Shown: positions 17,235 to 27,286 of the stretch, piece by piece
How positions within the stretch are numbered: position 1 is the stretch's first letter
Layout of the letters: every line of letters starts with the position of its first letter
Origin: Laspinema sp963821735
GTDB taxonomy: Bacteria > Cyanobacteriota > Cyanobacteriia > Cyanobacteriales > Laspinemataceae
NCBI GenBank assembly: GCA_963821735.1
Contig: CAWGFK010000055.1
Coordinates: forward strand, 992,001-1,056,000
Reading direction: 5' to 3'
Length of the DNA: 64,000 nt
Notes under the pieces: model-generated
What the model was told of the DNA's origin: nothing
Seen by the model: the letters and a program-made list of their open reading frames with translations, nothing else
Database searches by the model: none
Program-made: the position numbers and the translations under genes

Positions 17235-18008
17235 ATGGAAGTGATTCCAGCGATTGATTTATTAGAAGGTCGTTGTGTCCGTCTGTATCAGGGGGATTAC
17301 GATCGCTCGGATGTGTTTAATGAGGACCCGGTGGCGGTTGCCAAACAATGGGTAGACGAAGGTGCGACTCGGTTACATTTAGTGGACCTAGATGGGGCAA
17401 AAGCGGGGGAACCGCGTAATCTAAAAACCATCGAGGCGATCGCCCGCGCTGTATCCGTTCCCATCCAAGTCGGTGGCGGATTGCGAGAGTATGCCTCGGT
17501 TGCAAATTTATTATCCCTCGGGATTGATCGCGCCATCCTCGGGACTGTGGCAGTTGAAAAACCGGAACTCGTCCAGCAACTCGCCCAAGAATTTCCGGGT
17601 CACATTGTGGTCGGAATTGATGCACGAGATGGCAAAGTTGCCACCCGGGGATGGTTGGAAACCTCGGAAGTGTTAGCGACGGTATTGGCGCAACAAATGG
17701 TAGAATTAGGTGTGGCAGCGATTATTTATACGGATATTCATCGCGATGGCACATTGGCCGGTCCGAATATCCCAGCGTTGCGTGAACTGGCGAGGGCGAT
17801 AGATATTCCCATTGTCGCTTCCGGTGGAGTGAGTTCTCTGACGGACTTGCTCAGTTTGTTGTCCCTGGAACCGTTAGGGGTGAATAGTGTGATTGTGGGA
17901 CGCGCACTTTATACGGGAGATGTTTCCCTGAAAGAAGCAATTCAGGCGATCGGTCCTGGACGGATTCAGGATATACCACCGGATTTTGGGTCTTCTACTT
18001 TTGCTTGA
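17235..18008 (+). CDS. hisA: HisA, ProFAR isomerase
   Basis: HisA catalyses the Amadori rearrangement that converts ProFAR to PRFAR in histidine biosynthesis. At 257 residues it has the standard TIM-barrel length. The N-terminal MEVIPAIDLLEGRCVRLYQG includes the catalytic Asp8. The phosphate-binding segments VPIQVGGGLR and IVASGGVSS and the second-half acid in YTDIHRDGT are intact. The ATG at 17235 is clear. The gene stands alone: the divergent neighbour is the lysozyme and the convergent neighbour is a permease, as is common for scattered his genes in cyanobacteria. Confidence 0.97.
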   Translation: MEVIPAIDLLEGRCVRLYQGDYDRSDVFNEDPVAVAKQWVDEGATRLHLVDLDGAKAGEPRNLKTIEAIARAVSVPIQVGGGLREYASVANLLSLGIDRAILGTVAVEKPELVQQLAQEFPGHIVVGIDARDGKVATRGWLETSEVLATVLAQQMVELGVAAIIYTDIHRDGTLAGPNIPALRELARAIDIPIVASGGVSSLTDLLSLLSLEPLGVNSVIVGRALYTGDVSLKEAIQAIGPGRIQDIPPDFGSSTFA

Positions 18009-18090
18009 AAGTAAGAAAAAACCCCACCCGATTGGGTCTTACAAGAGTAGGTTTTTACGCTCCTGGTGATTTGCCTTTCTATTAACTGCA

Positions 18091-18130
18091 CCTCCGGTCC
18101 CCTCCCCTTGGCAAGGGGAGGGGACTGGAG
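18091..18130. repeat. copy of the CTCCCCTTGGCAAGGGGAG palindrome
   Basis: A nearly complete palindrome, symmetrical out to CTCCGGTCCCC and GGGGACTGGAG. It matches the arms of the fold-back element at 10251-10514 and the single copy at 26547-26587. Confidence 0.85.
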
Positions 18131-18165
18131 GTGAGCTTAAATGTGAGGTGAATCCCCCTGAACAT

Positions 18166-18192
18166 AAAAAACCCCGCCCGATTGGGTGGGGT
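18166..18192. terminator. GC-rich hairpin with A/T runs, probable terminator
   Basis: ACCCCGCCCGATTGGGTGGGGT forms a tight hairpin. On the minus strand it is followed by TTTTTT, so it suits transcripts leaving the permease gene. A weaker hairpin for the hisA side is at 18019-18038. Confidence 0.6.
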
Positions 18193-18203
18193 TATATGGG
18201 AAG

Positions 18204-18232
18204 ATAACGACTGAAGTCGTTACTACAAACAG
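18204..18232. repeat. single AACGACTGAAGTCGTT palindrome
   Basis: One copy of the unit that is arrayed at 6776-6867 and 53315-53471, here with the trailing ACTACAAACAGGG. Confidence 0.85.
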
Positions 18233-18283
18233 GGGAAGATTAGCTCAGGATTGGGTTTCTAAAAACTAGCCCGGTCAAGGGGG

Positions 18284-18500
18284 TCAATGGAATCGCGCCT
18301 CATCCGGTTTTCTCGTAGGGGCGTATTGCATACGCCCTCTTTATCCATCAATAGAATCCCATCTCATCCGGTTTTCTCGTAGGGGCGTATTGCATACGCC
18401 CTCTTGATCCGTCAATGGAATCGCGCCTCATCCGGTTTTCTTGTAGGGGTGTATTGCATACATGAGAGGGCGTATGCAATACGCCCCTACAAATACACCT
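18284..18500. repeat. 64-bp tandem repeat with GGGCGTATTGCATACGCCC palindrome
   Basis: Two full 64-bp units (18284-18347, 18348-18411) and a third, diverged partial unit are present. Each contains the palindrome GGGCGTATTGCATACGCCC. The third unit is followed by an inverted copy of TAGGGGCGTATTGCATACGC. No coding frame. Confidence 0.85.
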
Positions 18501-18531
18501 TGACAGGGCTAGTTTCTAAGCACCCGGGTGA

Positions 18532-20761
18532 TTAAGCATTGTCGGTTAACACCTCTTCAAAGGCAAAATCTGGGGCAGCTAGGACGAAAATTGTGGTGGG
18601 TAAACCGGCGGCGCGAGCTTGTAATTGTTCATAGTAATCCGTATAATTTTCGCGGGGGGTTGCCATGCCGAGGAAGACTAGATCGGTGTCTTGGGAAGAG
18701 GTATGGAGAATCTCATCAAAGGGTTGTCCGTCAGAAATCAGAACTTGGGGAATGGCACCGATGCGTAATTGTTTGACCAAGGTGGCAATATTGGTTTCGG
18801 CAGATTCGGCAGCAGCGCGATCGGGAACAACCAGTTTGAGATAGACTTGGGCATTTTGCCATTGGCTGCTGGTGCGGACTAAATAGGCCAAAATCAGCAT
18901 CAGACCGCCATTGGCTTGTAATCCACCCCACCACACATCAATCCGGCGACGTTGACCAAACCCTTTGTCGGTATTTTCCCGAAAGATAACCAGGTTGCGT
19001 TTGGCTTGGTGGAGGTTGGCGATCATGTCGCAATAGCGATCGCGATGGGCGGCTTCTTCACTATCTCCGAGTAAAATGGTATTCGGGACTAAGGGTCCGA
19101 GTCCATAAATTTCTACTAGATTTTTCGCACCAATAAAGGGGTCCGGTGCGGTAATTAAGCGGACTAAGGCTTGAACTCCGCGCTTGTCTAAATAGTCCCG
19201 AATCGTGGCTTCGAGTTGGGTTTGTTGGGCAGGATCCCGAGAACCACTGGGAAGAACACTGGATACAGTAATTAACCCGCGATTGTGAGTCAAGGCGGTG
19301 GCGAGTTCAATCAGAATCCAGCGCCTTGTGGGTGCACCGGAAAGCACCAAAATGTGAGGCCGCCAGTTTTTGGTATCCGGTTCGTGGCTGAGGTTAAAAA
19401 TCCCCGTCCGCACGACTTCCATCCATAAACCCCGGCGCACATCTCCCCAGGCGGATTCGAGTTCGCGACGTTCTAACCAGATATAAATTCCCAGGACGAT
19501 AATTCCAGCAACCACAGTGGCGATCGCATTAATCAGGAGCATCACGGCGATACAACCGACGGCACCGAGGAGGGAAATCGCCCAATGGACCCGAAAGGTA
19601 GGGCGATAGGATGGACTTTGCAAAAAGCCTTCAATGCCTGCGGCTACATTTAAAACCATGTAGGTGGTTAAAAAGAACATCGTGAGAACTGGGGCAATCA
19701 TATTCAAATCCCCCACCGCTACGGCGAGGGAAGCAATCCCCAGGGTGACGCAGGTGGCGATAAATGGCTCATCATCCGGTCCTTTTCCATTCCCGAGTAT
19801 CCGCATACTAGAGGGTAAAATGCCATCCCTTGCCAGGGCTTGCAGGACCCGAGGTGCACCTAAAATACTCCCCAACGCACTGGATAAAGTCGCCCCCCAG
19901 ACGCCCAGGAGAATGGCCGGTCCCCAGAAGGCCATTTCTTGCATAATCAAGGGATTGGCAATCAGGGTACTGGCATCGGCACGCATCGCCAGGAGGATAG
20001 GCAGTCCCATATAAATCACATAGCCGGTCCCTACGGCAGCAAGGGTGCCCACGGGAATGGACCGGGAAGGGTCGCGCAAGTCCCCGGACATTCCCACCCC
20101 CGCCATGATGCCGGTCACTGCCGGGAAGAAGACGGCGAAAACGGCCCAGAAGGGTGCGGAATTTTCCGGTTTAGCGCCCCACATTTCGATCACAGTGTTC
20201 TCGACGGGACTGCCGAAGGCAAAGGAGAGGAGGGATAGAACGATCGCCGCCATGATGAAATATTGGGCGCGGATGGCGGTCCGGGCTGATTTCATCGCCA
20301 GGAGGGCCACGGCGAGGGTGGTGAATAAGGCGATCGCCCGTTGCATGGTTCTGAACTCTGGAAATGCCTCCACAACGCTTTCGGCAAACCCAATGGTATA
20401 GAGGGCGACAGAAAGTCCTTGGGCAAAATACAGGGGAATACCCACGGCACCGCCAGTTTCAATTCCCAGGGACCGGCTGATCATGTAGTAGGCTCCCCCC
20501 ACGCGCACCACGCGATCGGTGGCGATCGCCGAGATGGAGAGGCCCCGTAAAAAAGGTGATGGAAGTGGCAAGGGTGACGATAATCAGGGTACCGATTAAC
20601 CCGACATTCCCCACCACCCATCCAAATCTCAAATACATAATCACCCCGAGAATGGTCAAAATCGACGGGGTATAAACGCCACCAAAGGTCCCCAAACCAC
20701 CGGATACAGGAGGATTTACCGGGTCTGACGACGGACGACGAAATAAGGAAAAGCGAGGCAT
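18532..20761 (-). CDS. APC-superfamily permease, SLC12-like cation/chloride or amino acid transporter (one frameshift)
   Basis: The N-terminus (from the ATG at 20761) carries GGLGTFGGVYTPSILTILGV and IMYLRFGWVVGN, matching SLC12 cotransporters. The other frame continues with ATDRVVRVGGAYYMISRSLG and about ten more membrane helices. Removing one G-C pair near 20543 joins them into exactly 743 codons. After the last helix (ATVVAGIIVLGIYIWLE) there is a soluble domain of about 330 residues (WRPHILVLSGAPTRRW...), as in eukaryotic SLC12 and their bacterial relatives. Substrate cannot be deduced. Several minus-strand repeats follow the gene. Confidence 0.83.
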
Positions 20762-21006
20762 AAGGACTGATAATGATGATAACTACACCCCACCTTAGAC
20801 GATCGCCGCCCAAGAAGGCTCCTTAAAGTTTCAGGGAAGTCTCAAACCAGGCGATCGAGGTATCGGGATGGCTCAACGTTTGATAGTATCCAATTGCTCA
20901 AAAAAGAAACAGAATTTCTCTACGTTGCTCACAATTAATTCGGAAGAGAGTCTGCGTTGCATCATTCTGTCTTTATCCTTCTTCTCACCAAGAGAGTCAG
21001 GGCGTT

Positions 21007-21175
21007 AGGGGATTGCAAAATATAAATCATCCAACCGTTTAACTGAAAGTGTAGGGGCGCAATGTGCAGGCCCTCCGGTGGGCTTCGAGCATTGCGCCCC
21101 TACATTGACGGAACTACTCCATTGATCCGTCACTACGAACGAACGTTTGGGAGATTTTATTTTTTGGAGTTCCCT
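21007..21175 (+). mobile_element. MITE-like element, copy 1
   Basis: The left end GGGGATTGCAAAATATAAAT is partly complementary to the right end ATTTTTTGGAGTTCCC. The centre is a long hairpin whose arms contain TAGGGGCGCAATG and CATTGCGCCCCTA. TTA stands on both sides, suggesting TA-target insertion. Four other copies occur in this window. It is too short to encode a transposase. Confidence 0.8.
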
Positions 21176-21397
21176 TATAGTATCATGCTGCAAATTGTGG
21201 CGATTATTACAGTCATCTTGTTAGGTAATGCTGCGTTATTTGCCCGGTTGCAAAACCGTCCAGGTCCCTCCCAGCAAACGATACAAGGGGTGCTTAAAGT
21301 GGGAAGCGAATGTTGAGTCCTTGTCGTTGTTTTGAGTGAGGGGTTATTTGTTGTAGCGTCTCCTCCTACTCAGCCCCTTCATGCTCCGGTGAAAACT

Positions 21398-22732
21398 CTA
21401 TTCTAAAGGTGAGGCTAGGCTCTTTTTCAAGGGTCGGGATTTGGGGGGGGTGGGGAGAGTAATGGTTAAATTAGTGCCAACGCCTTCGGGGGGACTCTCC
21501 AGGAAGATTTCCCCACCGAGCAAGTCTACGGATTTTTTAACGATCGCCAATCCTAAACCCGACCCGGGAATATCCCCGACGTTATTCCCTCGATAAAAGA
21601 TGTTAAACAGGTGAGGCAGGTCTGCGGGTAAAATCCCTACGCCCTGATCGTGAAATTTTAAAATAATCTGTGTCTTTTCACACTGTAAAAGCACGGTTAT
21701 TTCGCTGTTTTCTGGAGTGAATTTGAAACTGTTTGACAGGATATTGCGAAAAATATGGCGGAGCAATTTAGTATTTATACAGACTGAGTGATAGTCTCCA
21801 GTGGCCTGAAAATTAATCGAGCGATCGCCGGGGTTATAAAGATGCTGATATTCTTCTATTATTTTCAAACAAAATTTTTCTAAATCAACTTGAAAAGTTT
21901 TAAAACAAGAAGAATCTTTATCTCCATTAAAAATCAAAATATCATCTAAAAGTAAAGTCATTTGTTTAATTGCCCCCCGAATTTTTTCAAAAATTGGACT
22001 TCGTTTGGATTGCTTTACTCCGTCACTATATCGTTCCAAAAGTTGCGTACATAGATGAATGGTATTGAGGGGGGTGCGAAATTCCTGAGAAAGAATTTGG
22101 ATAAATCGAGACTTCATCAGATGGAGTTCTCGTTCTACTGCAAGCTCTTGGCGATTTTTTTCCGCTTCTTTTAAATCGCTAATATTGCGAATTAACCAGC
22201 GAAATCCCATCGGATTGCCCTGAATATCTTGAACCCTAGAAACAGAAATTGCAGCAGGAAATGACTCGCGATCGCGCGGGAGCATTTGCACTTCCCATTC
22301 CGTTAATGGTCCTGCGGTTTTGAGTTGCTCTAGTTGGCTGCGAAAGGCACTCCGTTCTTCTAGTACCACAAAAACTGCCAGGGGTTTCTCTATCAGAAAG
22401 GGGCGACGCCAGTTAAATAACTGTTCCGCTGCCGCATTCGCTTCTTCAATCACTCCCAGGACATTGGTCACCAAATAAGGGTCCGGTGCCTCTTCAAATA
22501 ACTGTTGATAGCGCTCCCGCTCTATTTCCACTTGTTCCCGAGTGGAGAGCAGTTGTTGATTTTGGGTCTGTAGTTCCTCCGTTGCCACGTGCAGTTCTTC
22601 CAATGCCATTGAGAGTTCGCCAAACACCTGTTGTAACAAGTCCGGTGGAGGGGAAGAAAACTCCTGAGCAAGTTGCTGCATTTGCTCTAAGCGCACTCTA
22701 GCCTGTTCCATCTGCCTCGTGAAATTTTCCAT
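21398..22732 (-). CDS. PAS-sensor histidine kinase homologue lacking the phospho-acceptor His
   Basis: This 444-residue protein has an N-terminal coiled coil, a PAS domain (about residues 72-190), a dimerisation region and an ATPase domain. The N box (RHIFRNILSNSFKFTPENS), G1 (FHDQGVGI) and G2 (GSGLGLAIVKK) are all intact. The H box reads ILSQEFRTPLNTI, so position 216 is Gln (CAG) where the family has His. It may bind ATP but cannot autophosphorylate at the usual site. It lies 199 bases downstream of the CheR-PAS gene on the same strand and may be its partner. Alternatively, the single-base difference from CAC or CAT may be an error. Confidence 0.88.
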   Translation of the reverse strand: MENFTRQMEQARVRLEQMQQLAQEFSSPPPDLLQQVFGELSMALEELHVATEELQTQNQQLLSTREQVEIERERYQQLFEEAPDPYLVTNVLGVIEEANAAAEQLFNWRRPFLIEKPLAVFVVLEERSAFRSQLEQLKTAGPLTEWEVQMLPRDRESFPAAISVSRVQDIQGNPMGFRWLIRNISDLKEAEKNRQELAVERELHLMKSRFIQILSQEFRTPLNTIHLCTQLLERYSDGVKQSKRSPIFEKIRGAIKQMTLLLDDILIFNGDKDSSCFKTFQVDLEKFCLKIIEEYQHLYNPGDRSINFQATGDYHSVCINTKLLRHIFRNILSNSFKFTPENSEITVLLQCEKTQIILKFHDQGVGILPADLPHLFNIFYRGNNVGDIPGSGLGLAIVKKSVDLLGGEIFLESPPEGVGTNLTITLPTPPKSRPLKKSLASPLE

Positions 22733-22931
22733 TCCCCTTCTCTATCCCGTTTTAGTCCTAACTTCAGGATAGTAGCTAATCGCAGAATGCATCCACCGAA
22801 CAGCAAGAACGATCACAAAACATACCCAGGAGATCAGTGGGGGTTCTCGGTTGAGCCGGTGATTATTTTCGGGCGATCGCGGCCCAAATCCCAGGCGGGA
22901 GAAGAGACTGGGCTCAAGAAAACCGTCCCAG

Positions 22932-24777
22932 TTAAACTTCCTTGATTAACAGAATCACCCCATGAGGTTCTTTGCTCCCATCTTTAAGCGGATTAAAGCT
23001 CAAGCGGTACTGAATCGAGCTACCTTGACGATTCAACGCATCAATGAGAATTTCTTGATCCAATTGGGTTCCACTCAAGCATTGATAAAGGGGGTCGCGC
23101 AGACGTTCCACGGGTAAGCCAATATCCAGATTAAAGAGAGATTGTTTCTCCACTTCGTCCGCTTTCGGTCCCCAGAGATTTTGGGCCGCTTCGTTCCAAG
23201 TTTGAATTTGGAATTGACGGTCTACCACAATCACCGCTGATTGCAAACTGGCAAAAATAGACTCTAAAAAAGCGTTACATTGATTCAGTTCTATGGTTTT
23301 TCGCCCCAGTTCTTCATTGAGGGTTTGAAGTTCCTCATTGCTGGATTGAAGTTCCTCATTCATCGTCTCTAATTCTTCATTGGTAGACTGGAGTTCTTCA
23401 TTGGTCGTCTCCAATTCTTCATGACTAGACTGGAGTTCCTCGTTGGTGGTCTCCAGTTCCTCATTGCTGGACTGGAGTTCCTCATTTACTGTTTCGAGTT
23501 CCTGGTTAGACCGTTCGAGTTGCTCTTGTAACTGGTGATAGCGAGTGACTTCGTTAAACGTGATACTCACGCCGAGGGGATCGCTGGTATTTTGCTGTAA
23601 CGGGGAGATTTCGATATCCAGATACTGAACGCTGCCATCGCTCCAAGTGCGAATCACATCGCTGACGAGAATCGAGCTACCTTCTTTGTAGACCCGTTCA
23701 ATCTGCGATCGCAACTCCACGGGACGGTAAGAAATTTCTAAATCCTGGAACGGTCGTCCCAGGTCCTGGCGATCGATGCCAAAACGGGACCGAGCTAACT
23801 GATTGGCTAGGACGAGATTGCTGTCCGAGTCTACTACAATTTGCGCCAGAGGCATCGCATTAAAAGCGGCATCCAACAGGCGGATATTTAAAGTCGATCG
23901 CCTTCCGGCTTCTTCTGTTCTATTCTGGGCTAACACTAAAAGGCGATCGCGCCGGTCCATTTTTCGCACTTTCTGAAAAATGCGGTGTTGTAAGTTTAAG
24001 GGATTAAACAGATCGCTGTGAGTGAGTAGCATTTCGGCTTTACCCAAAAACAAAAATCCCGTGTCTTTGAGTGAAAAATGAAAGCGAGCCAGAATCTGCT
24101 TTTGGGTTTCCGCATTAAAATACATCAAGGTGTTGCGGCATATCAGCAAATCCAGGCGAGAAATGGGAGCATCATGAATCAAGTCATGACGACCAAAAAT
24201 GACCAACCGACGCAGATCTCCATCTACTCCGAAGCGATCGCCGACCAGCCTAAAGTATCGCTGCTGGAAGTCCTGGGAGATAGACTCGATATCTTTGACT
24301 TTATAGGTGGCATTCCGTGCCTGTGTCAAGGCTTCCTCATCTACATCGGTGGCATAAATTTTCACCCGGCGCAGACAGTCTTCCATGCCGAGGGTTTCTG
24401 CCAGTAAAATCGCCAAAGTGTAGGCTTCTTCTCCCGAGGCACAACCCGCAGTCCAGAAGCGTAGGGGTTCTTGCGGGGATTTGTGTTTGATAATCTGCGG
24501 CAGGGTATGGGAGGCTAAGTATTCCCATGCCGTGAGATCTCGAAAAAAGCTAGTAACGTTAATTAAAATGGTGTTGAAAAGGGCGGGGAATTCTTCCGGG
24601 TGAACTTTCAGGTACTCCAGATAATCCCCAAAGTTGTCAATATCATGCACCTGCATTCGCTTGGTGACTCGACGCTGGAGGGAGGAGCGCTTATATCCAA
24701 CAAAATCAAAGCCACGCGATTGGCGCAGATACTCTCAGAAGTGCTTCAAAGATTGAAGTCTGATCATTTGCAGTCAT
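22932..24777 (-). CDS. CheR-type methyltransferase with PAS domains and coiled coil (one frameshift)
   Basis: CheR enzymes use SAM to methylate glutamates of chemoreceptors. The SAM motif WTAGCASGEEAYTLAILLAE, the acidic IYATDVDEEAL and the LLICRNTLMYF motif are present. Two PAS domains flank a long repetitive coiled coil built from ELQSSNEELETTNEE-like units. The N-terminal CheR segment (GFDFVGYKRSSLQRR) lies in another frame. Removing an extra base at 24735 links it to a start MTANDQTSIFEALL at 24777, giving exactly 615 codons. The CheB half usually fused in front is missing, and no cheB is in the window. Confidence 0.85.
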
Positions 24778-24932
24778 TGTTGATGGGTTGATGAGGACGC
24801 AGTTAAGAGCGGATATAAGAGAATCAGCGAAGGTAAGTTAGCATCGCAGTACAAACTTTATGTTTTATCATAAAAGTTACTGGCGCAATAGTGGCTCTTA
24901 CCGATTTCTGTAGATTTTAAGGTTGACCCTGT

Positions 24933-25190
24933 TTGCCTGCTCTGGCACTGCGGTGGCTCAAAATCTCCGATAGTCAATCCGGAAGTCTATTCGGATTGTG
25001 GATTGAGATGTGGTCCGATGAACATCGGGAGGAGGACAGTCCCGAGGGAGGTCCCCAGGTAGGCGGTTGGAGAGAATTGGCTCGCCTGTTGGAAATCCGG
25101 AGCGCTAGACTATTAAAAGCCGATGAATTAACAAGGGGCGATCGCATTGGCTCTCTCCCGGAGATATTTGTGCCTTATGTCATTGATTAA
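24933..25190 (+). CDS. possible small hypothetical protein
   Basis: A frame of 85 codons that opens at a TTG and ends near a GCGATCGC-rich tail. The central part (GGWRELARLLEIRSARLLKAD) looks protein-like, but there is no recognised family, no good start and no partner gene. It may be chance. Confidence 0.18.
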   Translation: MPALALRWLKISDSQSGSLFGLWIEMWSDEHREEDSPEGGPQVGGWRELARLLEIRSARLLKADELTRGDRIGSLPEIFVPYVID

Positions 25191-25351
25191 TACCCCTAAT
25201 TATGGAGCGGATTGAATAAATTTTTAGGGAAAAGGGTTTAGGTGACTCCTGATTACCTATTTTATTCAATCATACCCCTATTTAATCGGTTTGGACGAGA
25301 TGGATTTTATCCTTTAAAATTTAAGAGATAAATTCTCAAAAGTCCAAAGCA

Positions 25352-25612
25352 ATGTCAAAAGAATTTGCCCTCGGCGATCGGGTCCGGGTTGTCGCCTTAC
25401 CCGCTTACCTCAAAACTGCTGAACCCATCCCCATGCTCCGTCCACCCAACGCCGTGAGCTTGGGGGAAGAAGGGACAATCCTCGATCGCAAACCCGGGGG
25501 ATATTGGAGCGTCCGCTTTAAAAAAGGGGCGTTTCTCATCGAAAGCCACTATATCGAACCCCTAGAGAATACCTTTGAAACCTCTCAAGAAGGAAGCACA
25601 GAAAACGAATGA
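25352..25612 (+). CDS. sipA: SipA-like regulatory protein (DUF3148)
   Basis: SipA is a small beta-rich protein shown in Synechococcus to bind the histidine kinase NblS and stimulate it, so it acts in high-light and nutrient-stress signalling. This 86-residue protein has the family signature: LGDRVRVVALPAYLKTAEPI, PMLRPPNAV, GEEGTILDRKPGGYWSVRF and GAFLIESHYIE. The C-terminal 12 residues are a non-conserved acidic tail. Its stop overlaps the start of the next gene by four bases (ATGA), so the two are very likely co-transcribed. Confidence 0.88.
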   Translation: MSKEFALGDRVRVVALPAYLKTAEPIPMLRPPNAVSLGEEGTILDRKPGGYWSVRFKKGAFLIESHYIEPLENTFETSQEGSTENE

Positions 25613-26508
25613 GTACCCGTTCAGCTTGCTTAATTTTTAATCCCTCTTCTGGCAACGGCAATCCCGAGGCCGAACTCAAACAGATTTTCTCATTTTTAGA
25701 ACCGGAAATTAAACTAGATATCCGCTATACGAAAGCCGATTTAGAACCCAGGCAACTGGCGCAGGAGGCCATTGATCGGGGGGTTGATTTAGTAATTGCC
25801 TCCGGTGGCGATGGCACCGTTTCGGCGGTCGCCGAAGCCTTAATTAATACGGAAATTCCGTTAGGGGTGATCCCGAGAGGGACCGCCAATGCCTTTGCCA
25901 GCGCCTTGGGAATTCCTATGAATATACCCGATGCCTGTCAGACGATTTTAACTGGACTAATCCGGGCGATCGATACGGCAACTTGTAACGGCAAAGCCTG
26001 CATTTTGCTCACGGGAGTGGGATGGGAAGCTGAAACCGTCGAACAAGCCGATCGCGAGGCTAAAAACTGGTTCGGAGTCATGGCTTATTTGGTCGCTGGA
26101 ATCGAGAAACTCTGGGATATCCAGTCGTTTCAAGTCGAGCTTGAGATGGAGGGAGAAATCAGCAGATTGCAGGCGATCGCCGTCACCGTTGCCAATGCGG
26201 CACCCGCCACCTCAGTCCTGGCTCAAGGACCCGGAGGCGTCATCCCCGATGATGGGTTGCTCGATGTCACGATTCTATCCACCCAGACCGAAATGAGCAC
26301 CTTGGGAGCGATTTCTAGCTTGATGACGGGCGCATTACGGGGAGTCGCCTCTCAACACAATGATGTCTTATACCTGCGGACAAATCGCATCAAAGTCACC
26401 ACAACTCCCCCCCAAAAAGTGACCGTTGATGGGGAACTCAGAGGAACCACACCTGTAGAAATTGAATGCGTTCCCCTGAGTATAAATGTCATGGTTCCGG
26501 ATATCTAA
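25609..26508 (+). CDS. diacylglycerol kinase-family lipid kinase (YegS/BmrU-like)
   Basis: This 299-residue protein has the DAGK catalytic fold. The N-terminal LIFNPSSGNGNPE contributes the nucleotide site, and IASGGDGTVSAVAEAL is the GGDGT signature. The segment IPLGVIPRGTANAFASALGIP and the C-terminal VDGE element also match. The family phosphorylates diacylglycerol, sphingosine-like lipids or phosphatidylglycerol; the lipid used here is unknown. Its start overlaps the sipA stop, which suggests a two-gene operon. The 3' side is followed by dispersed repeats. Confidence 0.9.
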   Translation: MSTRSACLIFNPSSGNGNPEAELKQIFSFLEPEIKLDIRYTKADLEPRQLAQEAIDRGVDLVIASGGDGTVSAVAEALINTEIPLGVIPRGTANAFASALGIPMNIPDACQTILTGLIRAIDTATCNGKACILLTGVGWEAETVEQADREAKNWFGVMAYLVAGIEKLWDIQSFQVELEMEGEISRLQAIAVTVANAAPATSVLAQGPGGVIPDDGLLDVTILSTQTEMSTLGAISSLMTGALRGVASQHNDVLYLRTNRIKVTTTPPQKVTVDGELRGTTPVEIECVPLSINVMVPDI

Positions 26509-26546
26509 TCCCGAGGGCCAACGTAAACCCTGGAGCCACTTAGGGT

Positions 26547-26587
26547 CCGGTCCCCTCCCCTTGGCAAGGGGAGGGTTAGGGTGGGGT
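26547..26587. repeat. copy of the CTCCCCTTGGCAAGGGGAG palindrome
   Basis: Nearly identical to one 42-bp arm of the element at 10251-10514, here as a solo arm 39 bases after the lipid kinase stop. It may serve as a terminator-like structure. Confidence 0.85.
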
Positions 26588-26694
26588 TCTTGATGACGAG
26601 CGATCGTACAGATATTGAGAGGAGTGCGTAAAGCCTACGGCATAGCTTCGCTTACCGCGTAGCGTGTGCACCAGCACAAACATCTTGCTCCCTA

Positions 26695-26846
26695 GGGAAC
26701 TCCAAAAAATAAAATCTCCAAAACGTTCGTTCGTAGTAACCCGGTCAATGTAGGGGCGCAATGCTTGCGCCCTCCGGAGGGCGCAAGCATTGCGCCCCTA
26801 CACATATCAGTTGAACGGTTGGATGATTTATAGTTTGCAATCCCCC
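26695..26846 (-). mobile_element. MITE-like element, copy 2
   Basis: In reverse orientation to copy 1. It starts GGGAACTCCAAAAAATAAAA and ends with GTTTGCAATCCCCC, with TA on both sides. The interior hairpin arms TAGGGGCGCAATGCTTGCGC and their complement are perfect. Confidence 0.82.
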
Positions 26847-26854
26847 TATTATTC

Positions 26855-26880
26855 TAGCGAGCATCTTGCTCGCACTCCTT
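26855..26880. repeat. GCGAGCATCTTGCTCGC palindrome
   Basis: GCGAGCA-TCT-TGCTCGC followed by ACTCCTT. The same unit occurs at 50150-50204, 53508-53530 and 60416-60469. Here it stands 8 bases from a MITE copy. Confidence 0.8.
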
Positions 26881-27286
26881 CGTCCATATCCTAACCCTCG
26901 GATCTGGACCTCACCCCACTGAGAACCGCTATAAATCTTCTTCTAAATCCCTGATATTTGGCAGAAGTCCGCCCGTAAATATTTGGGTTGATTTGACCTT
27001 GAATTTCTGGATCTGATCCAAGGAAGGTGAACTGTTCAGGATGAGCAGATATCTGCTAAAAAATTTTACTAAAAATAAGCAGTCCCCTGGGAAGAAATCA
27101 GCCCTAACTATGAACAAGGGAAGAACTTGAGTTGCCAGTCATCCTAAAGGTGGTATGATGGGTTGCAGTAGCCGTTGCCATTTCAACAAAAGCAGATGTC
27201 CAAACGTCACATTTGCCCTAATCGAAATGCCATCCTACTTGAGTTCTAAAGTCCCTAAGCGAATCTGATCACTTAACTAAATCCTT

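Noticed and set aside
18284..18500. CRISPR array
   Set aside because: Units are directly adjacent with no variable spacers, and each is too long and internally palindromic.
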